From an uncultured Treponema sp. (GTDB lineage: Bacteria > Spirochaetota > Spirochaetia > Treponematales > Treponemataceae), in NCBI GenBank assembly GCA_938045195.1, contig CALINC010000020.1, forward strand, positions 1-50,907: a DNA stretch of 50,907 nt, given 5' to 3'. Of the stretch, positions 1 through 6,206 are shown piece after piece. The position numbers and the translations under genes were made by a program. Every line of letters begins with the position of its first letter. Position 1 is the first letter of the stretch. The notes beneath the pieces are model-generated. The model worked only from the letters and a program-made list of their open reading frames with translations, had not been told where the DNA came from and searched no databases.

Positions 1-62
1 GACGCAGAGCGTATGTTGCGCAGCAACAGGGTATTAAACCCTCCGCACGAATAAATATACGC
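1..62. repeat. Nested hairpin element, cut by the window start
   Basis: GCGTAT at 9-14 pairs with ATACGC at 57-62. Between them lie two further palindromes, GTTGC-GC-GCAAC-like at about 15-27 and GGGTAT/TTAAACCC-like at about 29-42. Outer stem plus inner stems is the same layout as the modular hairpin elements elsewhere in this window, but the conserved core of that family is not visible here, so membership is inferred only from architecture. Confidence 0.4.
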
Positions 63-90
63 AGAAAAAACCACCGCGTAATAAAGGGGA

Positions 91-119
91 AATATATCAT
101 TTAACACAATAAAAGTCAA
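91..119 (-). promoter_or_regulatory. Sigma70-type promoter pointing out of the window
   Basis: Read on the minus strand: -35 TTGACT (114-119), 17-nt spacer, -10 TATATT (91-96). The transcript would start near 84 and run left through the hairpin element at 1-62 into a gene outside the window. A GGAGGG sequence on the minus strand near 39-44 could be the ribosome binding site of that gene, with a possible TTG start at 24-26, but too little coding sequence remains to call it. Confidence 0.6.
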
Positions 120-197
120 TAGTTTTGTTTAAATAAAAACTTGATAAAACCATATTGATATAGTTCCTAATGCCGGGTATATACAACATTGTATATC

Positions 198-1001
198 TTA
201 CTTTACGAAATTCACTCCGGCTTTCCATAAAGCGAGGCAAATTTCGGATTTTCGTTTATTTTCTTCATTATCCCGTTCCCGGACAACTACATTATTCTCC
301 GGATGCGGCATAAGACCGAGCACATTGCCTTTAGGATTACAAATACCGGCTATATCCATCACGGAACCATTCGGGTTAAAAGGATATTTTCCGCCTGCAG
401 GAGATTTTCCGCTTTCATCCGCATACACTAAGGCAACTTGTTTTTTTTCAACAAGAGCATCTAAGGTTTCTTGCGAATCGGTTAAAAAGCGGCCTTCACC
501 GTGTGCAATAGGACAAACGATATTACCGGGCAAGTCTTTTGTCCATATACAAGCCGATTTTTGCGGAATCATTGCAGTAAACCGGCATTCAAAACGCCCT
601 TGCTTATTATTTGTCAGTGTTGCCTTTCTATTCTTATATCCGTCTTTGCACGGCTTTTCCGAATCCGTTAAACCGCCGGGTAAAATACCCGATTTTATCA
701 AAACTTGAAATCCGTTGCAAATACCTATAACAGGCTTACCGGAAAAAACAAATTCGCTGACTTCATCAAAAAAATAATTGCTTAAATCAAGGGCAAACAG
801 TTTTCCCGCCCCTAATGCGTCGGCATAAGAAAAACCGCCCGGAATTACGAGAATAGAATAATCGTCCCAGCATTTTTCTTTTGCTTTCAGTTGATTTATA
901 TGTACTATTTCCGCTTCAGCACCCGCAAGCGTTAAAGCGGCGCAAGCGTCAGCATCTCTGTTTGTACCTGTTGCATGTAAAACCAAAGCACGAGGCCTCA
1001 T
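198..1001 (-). CDS. purQ: Phosphoribosylformylglycinamidine synthase glutaminase subunit (PurQ-like)
   Basis: A 267-residue class I glutamine amidotransferase. In the family it releases ammonia from glutamine for the FGAM synthase step of de novo purine synthesis, working with a separate PurL. Visible motifs are GGFSYADALGAG near residues 55-66 (the PurQ GGFSYGD loop), the nucleophile cysteine in GICNGFQVL near residue 93, and the His-Glu pair in MPHPENN near residue 235. At 267 residues it is longer than the short bacterial PurQ (about 225) and resembles the glutaminase end of large PurL. The ATG at 999-1001 is preceded by GGGGAAG on the minus strand. No purL is visible; it may lie outside the window. 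Its leader appears to contain the hairpin element at 1008-1175. Confidence 0.85.
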   Translation of the reverse strand: MRPRALVLHATGTNRDADACAALTLAGAEAEIVHINQLKAKEKCWDDYSILVIPGGFSYADALGAGKLFALDLSNYFFDEVSEFVFSGKPVIGICNGFQVLIKSGILPGGLTDSEKPCKDGYKNRKATLTNNKQGRFECRFTAMIPQKSACIWTKDLPGNIVCPIAHGEGRFLTDSQETLDALVEKKQVALVYADESGKSPAGGKYPFNPNGSVMDIAGICNPKGNVLGLMPHPENNVVVRERDNEENKRKSEICLALWKAGVNFVK

Positions 1002-1007
1002 TTTCTT

Positions 1008-1175
1008 CCCCTATAAAAATATTTTGCAGGAAACATCAGTTTCCGAAAAATATTTTTTCAAGCAGTTTTGCATTTTGCAAAACTGCATACAATAATACGA
1101 TGTTTGCCGATTAGGCAAACTCGCAAGATAAACAGCGAGGCAGAATTCCTGCCGAACTGTTTATCACACTTCCCA
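1008..1175. repeat. Modular four-hairpin intergenic element, copy A
   Basis: Four stem-loops in a row. Hairpin 1 has outer arms AAAAATATTTT (1015-1025) and AAAATATTTTT (1047-1057) around inner arms GGAAAC (1029-1034) and GTTTCC (1039-1044). Hairpin 2 is GCAGTTTTGCA (1062-1072), loop TTT, TGCAAAACTGC (1076-1086). It is joined by GCATACAATAA (1085-1095) to hairpin 3, GTTTGCC (1102-1108) / GGCAAAC (1114-1120) followed by TCG. Hairpin 4 has outer arms GATAAACAG (1127-1135) / CTGTTTATC (1157-1165) and inner arms GGCAG / CTGCC (1139-1153). The element fills the space between the putative purQ promoter and the purQ ribosome binding site. Related copies are at 15141-15388 and 47924-48310. Confidence 0.85.
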
Positions 1176-1207
1176 TTTATCGGCTATTTTATACCTGCTA
1201 TATTCCG

Positions 1208-1236
1208 ATAATATAATATGTGTCCTTTATCGTCAA
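1208..1236 (-). promoter_or_regulatory. Putative purQ promoter
   Basis: On the minus strand: -35 TTGACG (1231-1236), 17-nt spacer, -10 TATTAT (1208-1213). A transcript starting near 1200 would carry a 200-nt leader made almost wholly of hairpin element copy A before reaching purQ at 1001. Confidence 0.55.
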
Positions 1237-1325
1237 GTAACTAAGGGATGTTTTAACAATAATTAACAAAACTGTGTTATGTTCTTTAAATTTTGATTTT
1301 TTTCATAAAAAAATCAGAAGTTTTA

Positions 1326-1354
1326 TTGACATTACAATAGATTTGTTGTATATT
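1326..1354 (+). promoter_or_regulatory. pyrG promoter
   Basis: -35 TTGACA (1326-1331), 17-nt spacer, -10 TATATT (1349-1354; TATTAT at 1351-1356 is an alternative). The -35 is perfect and spacing ideal. The transcript would begin near 1361, giving a leader of about 280 nt before the pyrG start. The AT-rich inverted repeat just upstream, GATTTTTTT/AAAAAAATC near 1296-1317, could end transcription coming from the left. Confidence 0.7.
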
Positions 1355-1360
1355 ATAGCT

Positions 1361-1500
1361 GTAAGTTAATTAGAACAACATTTCAAAAACTTACACAGAT
1401 TTTACATCGGGCAAAAAAGAAGCACGACTGATGATTATTATTCAACCCGCTAAAATATTCTTTTAATGTTTTCATACGTTAATATCTGCTTCTTTTTTTT
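1361..1500 (+). promoter_or_regulatory. pyrG leader with terminator-like long hairpin
   Basis: Two inverted repeats are visible in the leader. GTAAGT near 1362 pairs with ACTTAC near 1390. AAAAAAGAAGCA (1413-1424) pairs perfectly with TGCTTCTTTTTT (1487-1498) over a 62-nt loop, and the second arm runs into a T8 tract ending at 1500. GGGC (1409-1412) could alternatively pair with GCCC (1510-1513). The T-tract makes this a candidate attenuator or the 3' end of a short RNA of about 140 nt. I do not recognise a named riboswitch or ncRNA family, so function is open. Confidence 0.4.
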
Positions 1501-1642
1501 CATGCGTAAGCCCTGCCATGGGCACGTCCTCTTGTATATAAGTCAAAAATCGGATATAATATAATCCCGTAAGAGGTTGAAAACCAATACATGGCTTTAT
1601 GAAAAGCTGCTATTTCAGCCGTTTTTTTTATTCGGGGGTTTT

Positions 1643-3238
1643 ATGCGATCGAAATTTATTTTTGTTACAGGCGGCGTTGTTTCGTCTTTAGGGAAAGGGC
1701 TTACGGCAGCATCAATAGGAATGCTGTTAAAAAGGCGCGGATTTTCCGTTATAAATCAGAAATTCGATCCTTATTTAAATATTGATCCTGGTACGATGAA
1801 TCCGTATCAGCACGGAGAAGTTTTTGTTACGGAAGACGGCGGAGAGACTGATTTGGATTTGGGGCATTACGAAAGGTTTACCGACGTAGCACTGCATAAA
1901 TTCAACAGCACAACCGCCGGAAAAGTGTATATTTCAATTTTAGACAGGGAAAGAGCCGGAGGTTACAACGGCGGCACAGTGCAAGTCGTCCCTCATGTTA
2001 CCGATGAGATACAGACAAGGATTATGGCGGCAGCGCAGCAAACCAATGCCGATTTTATAATTTCCGAAATAGGCGGCACTGTAGGTGATATTGAAGCACT
2101 TCCTTTTATTGAGGCAATCCGCCAAATCCGTTATGCAGTCGGTAAAGAAAATTGCATATTTATTCATTTAGGGCTGTTGCCCTATTTAAAAGAATGCGGC
2201 GAAATTAAAACAAAGCCTATGCAGCACAGTGTAAAAGAGCTGCTCGGCTTCGGTATTCAGCCCGATATTTTAGTATGCCGCAGCGAAAAGCGGCTTTCAA
2301 AATCAGTAAAAGAAAAACTGAGTTTATTCTCAAATATTCCGCAAGATGCAATAATAGAAAATTTAACGGCAAAATCAATTTATGAAGTTCCATTAATGTT
2401 AGAAGATGCAGGTTTAGGAAAAATTATATGCAAGCTATTTAATATTGAAAATAAAGACCCCGATTTGGAAGAATGGAAAAAGATAGTTTATACATATCAT
2501 CATCCTGAAAGAACTGCAACTATAGCCCTTGTCGGAAAATATGTGGAATTACCCGATGCATATTTAAGCGTTGCGGAAGCACTCACTGCCGCAGGTATAT
2601 ATCACAAAACCGACATTAAACTCGTATGGATAGATTCCAAAAAAATAAATACAATGGAAGAAGCAAAAGCCGCTTTACAGGGAATAGACGGTATTATAGT
2701 GCCGGGCGGTTTCGGCGACAAGGGAATAAACGGAATGCTCCTTTCGGCACAATATGCCCGTGAAAATAAAATACCTTATTTCGGTATTTGTCTCGGTATG
2801 CAAATTGCGGTTATAGAATACGCCCTCAATGTGCTTAAATTACCCGGCGCAAATTCTTCCGAATTTGATAAAAACTGCCAAACCCCCGTAATAGATCTAA
2901 TGCCCGACCAAAAAAATGTAAAACTCGGCGGCACGTTACGGCTGGGACTTTACAGTTGTCTTATTGCAGAAAACACCCTTGCCGAAAAAGCATATAAATC
3001 GCATGAAATTCAAGAACGGCATAGACACCGCTATGAATTCAATAATCTTTACAGAGAAAAATTTACAAATTCAGATATGATTTTCAGCGGTATAAACCCG
3101 GAACGGAATTTGGTAGAAATAGTCGAACTAAAAAATCACCCGTGGTTTGTAGCGGCGCAATTCCATCCCGAATTTACATCAAGGCCGAATAAACCGCAAG
3201 CACTTTTCCGCGATTTTATCGAGGCGGCAATACAGTAA
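1643..3238 (+). CDS. pyrG: CTP synthase
   Basis: This 531-residue enzyme makes CTP from UTP, ATP and glutamine, the last step of pyrimidine nucleotide synthesis. The N-terminal synthase domain opens with the signature FVTGGVVSSLGKG and contains NIDPGTMNPYQHGEVFV and GGTVQVVPHVTDEI. The C-terminal class I glutaminase domain has GIIVPGGFGDKG, the nucleophile in YFGICLGMQ and the His-Glu dyad in AAQFHPEF. A longer reading frame begins at 1577, but ATG 1643 is preferred because GGGGG lies 4 nt upstream and the family starts with this sequence. The next gene, a pyrimidine enzyme, starts 19 nt downstream, so the two are probably co-transcribed. Confidence 0.97.
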   Translation: MRSKFIFVTGGVVSSLGKGLTAASIGMLLKRRGFSVINQKFDPYLNIDPGTMNPYQHGEVFVTEDGGETDLDLGHYERFTDVALHKFNSTTAGKVYISILDRERAGGYNGGTVQVVPHVTDEIQTRIMAAAQQTNADFIISEIGGTVGDIEALPFIEAIRQIRYAVGKENCIFIHLGLLPYLKECGEIKTKPMQHSVKELLGFGIQPDILVCRSEKRLSKSVKEKLSLFSNIPQDAIIENLTAKSIYEVPLMLEDAGLGKIICKLFNIENKDPDLEEWKKIVYTYHHPERTATIALVGKYVELPDAYLSVAEALTAAGIYHKTDIKLVWIDSKKINTMEEAKAALQGIDGIIVPGGFGDKGINGMLLSAQYARENKIPYFGICLGMQIAVIEYALNVLKLPGANSSEFDKNCQTPVIDLMPDQKNVKLGGTLRLGLYSCLIAENTLAEKAYKSHEIQERHRHRYEFNNLYREKFTNSDMIFSGINPERNLVEIVELKNHPWFVAAQFHPEFTSRPNKPQALFRDFIEAAIQ

Positions 3239-3257
3239 AAAAATAGGAGTAATGCCG

Positions 3258-5003
3258 ATGCCGAAAAAAAATAAAAATGATATTTTATGCGAAATTAAAG
3301 ATGCAGGCAATAAAACGCGGGCGGGATTGGCGGAACCGGTTTTGGCAACGGTTTCCGGAGTTCTTTCAACAAAACCGAATTTAATTAAATATGCCGATAA
3401 AGAATTAGGCTTTGGGCTTATTACAACAAAAAGTTTTCAAGTTATGCCCAACCCAGGAAATAGAGAACCTATTATTTGTGAGCCAGAATTAGGTTGTTTC
3501 GGCAATTCGGTCGGGCTTAGAAATCCCGGAATGGAAATTGCTCTTGCAGAACTTAATAATTTGCGCAAATCTTTTGTGATGAAATCTATTTTGAATGTAT
3601 CTCTCTCTGCCTCGTCTCCTGAAGATTTTATAAAACTAATAAAAGCATTTGAGCATATTGCAGATTGTCTTGAACTTAATTTTTCATGTCCGCATGCTGC
3701 AGCAGGTTTTGGAGCTTCAATAGGCTGTGATAAAAATATTGCCGCCGATTATGTAAAAAAAATAAAAGAAGCACTTCCCGAATGTTCCGTACCTATTTTT
3801 ATTAAACTTACACCGAATGTAGAAAATATAGGAGAAATTGCAAAGACGGTTATTGTCGCCGGTGCCGACGGTATAACCGCAATCAATACTACCGGTCCTA
3901 AAATTCATATTGAACCCAATTCCGGCAAACCTATTCTAAAAAATAAACTAGGCGGAAAAGGCGGAATGAGCGGACTATGGATTTATGCCCGCGCATTGGA
4001 ATGTATTACAGAAATACGCAAAGCGGTAGGAAGTGAAATTCCGATTATAGGAATGGGAGGCGTTGCAAGCGGCGAACAAGCGGCGGGCTTGATCAATGCC
4101 GGTGCTGATATTGTCGGGATAGGTTCCGCCTGCGGAATGCTCGAACAAGATGATTTAAAACCGTTCTTAACGGCACTTGCTGCAGATACATTAAGTTATA
4201 TCAAAGGAAAAGAAAAAAATACAAGCTCAATATTTTTACGGAATAAAAAAGCTCTTTCATATACACCTTTTAAAATTCTCAATATTGAAAAAGAAAGCGA
4301 AGATATAAAAATTTTTACGCTTAACGGTTCTTGTGAATTTGAAGCGGGACAATTTGTGTTCTTATGGCTTCCGGAAATCGGTGAAAAACCTTTTTCACTT
4401 GCAGGAACAAACCCGATAAGTTTAATTATAAAACGGCGCGGAGAATTTACGGCAGCCTTATTTAATTTAAAAGAAAACGACACTGTGTATATGCGGGGAC
4501 CTTACGGCAACGGTGTAAAAATTCCTAAAGCTGAAAACGCTTTGTTAATTGCAGGCGGAACAGGCATTGCAGTATTACCTGCTCTTGTAAAAAAACTAAA
4601 CAAGCAACGAACAAATATTTTTACATATACCGGTACATCCGAAACAAATAAAGAAAAAAAATTAAACAGTATCGAAAATGTATTGTCCGCATACGGAAAA
4701 TATACGTGTGTTGCCGATAACGGAATAATTGCACGGGTTTTACAAATCGTAGAAGAAGATTTGCATAAAAATAAAATTGAAAAACTTGAAAATGTAATTT
4801 GTTATTTAGTAGGTCCAATGATTTTTATGAAAAAAGCTGCGGCAATTCTTATTAATGCAGGCATAAAAAAAGAAAATATATTTCTTTCACTTGAAATGAA
4901 TACAATGTGCGGCATCGGTATTTGCGGAGAATGCTCTTGCGGAAATATTCTTACATGTAAAAAAGGAACTTTTGTAAATTATGATACAATATTTTTAATT
5001 TAA
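3258..5003 (+). CDS. Dihydroorotate dehydrogenase fused to its FAD/2Fe-2S electron-transfer subunit (PyrD-PyrK fusion)
   Basis: A 581-residue fusion. The first ~325 residues are a class 1B-type dihydroorotate dehydrogenase TIM barrel: NFSCPH carries the catalytic cysteine position, INTTGP and the phosphate-loop GMGGVASGEQA follow. From about residue 335 there is a ferredoxin-reductase-like module with an FAD-binding segment around KPFSLAG, an NAD-binding GGTGIAVLPAL, and a C-terminal 2Fe-2S cluster site CGIGICGECSC...C. In most bacteria these are separate PyrD and PyrK proteins that pass electrons from dihydroorotate to NAD+. ATG 3258 is chosen over ATG 3252 because AGGAG at 3245-3249 is 8 nt from the first and only 2 nt from the second. 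It follows pyrG closely. Its stop lies 3 nt from the convergent gene end at 5007. Confidence 0.88.
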   Translation: MPKKNKNDILCEIKDAGNKTRAGLAEPVLATVSGVLSTKPNLIKYADKELGFGLITTKSFQVMPNPGNREPIICEPELGCFGNSVGLRNPGMEIALAELNNLRKSFVMKSILNVSLSASSPEDFIKLIKAFEHIADCLELNFSCPHAAAGFGASIGCDKNIAADYVKKIKEALPECSVPIFIKLTPNVENIGEIAKTVIVAGADGITAINTTGPKIHIEPNSGKPILKNKLGGKGGMSGLWIYARALECITEIRKAVGSEIPIIGMGGVASGEQAAGLINAGADIVGIGSACGMLEQDDLKPFLTALAADTLSYIKGKEKNTSSIFLRNKKALSYTPFKILNIEKESEDIKIFTLNGSCEFEAGQFVFLWLPEIGEKPFSLAGTNPISLIIKRRGEFTAALFNLKENDTVYMRGPYGNGVKIPKAENALLIAGGTGIAVLPALVKKLNKQRTNIFTYTGTSETNKEKKLNSIENVLSAYGKYTCVADNGIIARVLQIVEEDLHKNKIEKLENVICYLVGPMIFMKKAAAILINAGIKKENIFLSLEMNTMCGIGICGECSCGNILTCKKGTFVNYDTIFLI

Positions 5004-5006
5004 AAA

Positions 5007-6194
5007 TTATTTCTTTAAAATTTTCACCGCATTTTGTTTTGCCGTATTAAATTTTTCAGAGTTAAAAGTTTCTTTTTCTACGGGATAACAATTTTCATCG
5101 AGAATCCCGACCGCAATTTTAGCTTTTAATATATTATATACGGCTTTATCAATTTTCTCTGAAAATATTTTATCGCTGATAATTTTTTTTGAAATTACAT
5201 TAACCAGCTCATGTAATTTGTTTTCGCTGCACATAATCATATCGCAGCCTGCCGATAATGCAGCAATTGCATTATCACACGTTGTCTTTCCGTTTGTTTT
5301 TAATGCAGCCATTGCCAAATCATCGGTTAGAATTAAACCGTTAAAACCTAATTCCTTCCGTAAAATTTCTTGAATGCCCTTCTCTGAAAAACAAAAAGGA
5401 ACATCTTCAATAAATGGAATACTAACATGCGAAATTAAAACGGCACATTGATTTTGTTTTAACACATTTTTAAAAGGTTCCAAATATTCATTATAAAAAT
5501 TTTCTTCATCCGTATTTATTACAGCTTTTGATTTATGAGGATCGACCCCGGCATTTCCGGGAAAATGTTTTACGACAGAAAGAACACCGGCTTTATTCAT
5601 TCCCGAAATAAACGCACTGGAGTATTCTTCTACAACTTTTTTATTAGCCGAATATAAACGGCTTCCTAAAAAATTTTCAGAATCTTTTTTCTTTATCTCG
5701 ACAATAGGCGCAAGATTTAAATGAAGCCCCAATAATTTTATTTGCTCAGCCGTATATGTATAAAGACTTTTAGCTTCATCAAGAGAATATTTTTCAGCAA
5801 TTTCTCTCGGAGACGGAAGATACGAAGCTAATTCTTTTATTCTATAAACTCCGCCGCCTTCACAATCTACGGCAAACATCGGCGGAATAAAATTTTTATT
5901 ATCTGCAATTTTTTTAAAGGCAGTATTTACTGATAAAAGATAACCGGCTGTATCTTCCGGTGCAGCCGCAAAATTAAATTTAAATAAAATAAATGCACCT
6001 GGAATATGAGCACCGTAATATTCGTACATAGAATTTGTAAACTTTTTATTCCCTGAAATACTTAACATTAAAACTTGCGCAGCTTTTTCTTTCGCACTCA
6101 TATTTTCTACAAATTGATACACTGCATTATCTTCACAAAAAATATTTAAATGGAAGAATAAACATATAAAACTAAAGCAAATCATAAACTTCAT
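5007..6194 (-). CDS. Secreted glycoside hydrolase family 3 protein (beta-N-acetylhexosaminidase, NagZ-like)
   Basis: A 395-residue protein with a Sec-type signal segment (residues 1 to about 20, ending NIFC-EDN; the cysteine is not in a good lipobox). The catalytic domain shows the family-3 motifs VKHFPGN...DPHKS near residue 205-220, holding the NagZ-type Asp-His pair, and LILTDDLAMAAL near 290, holding the nucleophile aspartate. NagZ enzymes remove terminal N-acetylglucosamine, for example from muropeptides. The usual PGHG of the loop is PGNAG here. It is the last gene of the long minus-strand run, 12 nt behind the TPR gene. A signal peptide suggests periplasmic rather than cytoplasmic action. 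Substrate is inferred. Confidence 0.8.
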   Translation of the reverse strand: MKFMICFSFICLFFHLNIFCEDNAVYQFVENMSAKEKAAQVLMLSISGNKKFTNSMYEYYGAHIPGAFILFKFNFAAAPEDTAGYLLSVNTAFKKIADNKNFIPPMFAVDCEGGGVYRIKELASYLPSPREIAEKYSLDEAKSLYTYTAEQIKLLGLHLNLAPIVEIKKKDSENFLGSRLYSANKKVVEEYSSAFISGMNKAGVLSVVKHFPGNAGVDPHKSKAVINTDEENFYNEYLEPFKNVLKQNQCAVLISHVSIPFIEDVPFCFSEKGIQEILRKELGFNGLILTDDLAMAALKTNGKTTCDNAIAALSAGCDMIMCSENKLHELVNVISKKIISDKIFSEKIDKAVYNILKAKIAVGILDENCYPVEKETFNSEKFNTAKQNAVKILKK

Positions 6195-6206
6195 AATTAT
6201 TTCTCT

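Noticed and set aside
1361..1500. 6S RNA, SRP RNA or tmRNA
   Set aside because: Promoter and T-tract fit a small RNA, but none of the conserved sequences of these families could be found.
4990..5020. Bidirectional terminator between pyrD-pyrK and the glycosidase gene
   Set aside because: The stops are 3 nt apart and no stem-loop is visible; the convergent genes may read into each other.
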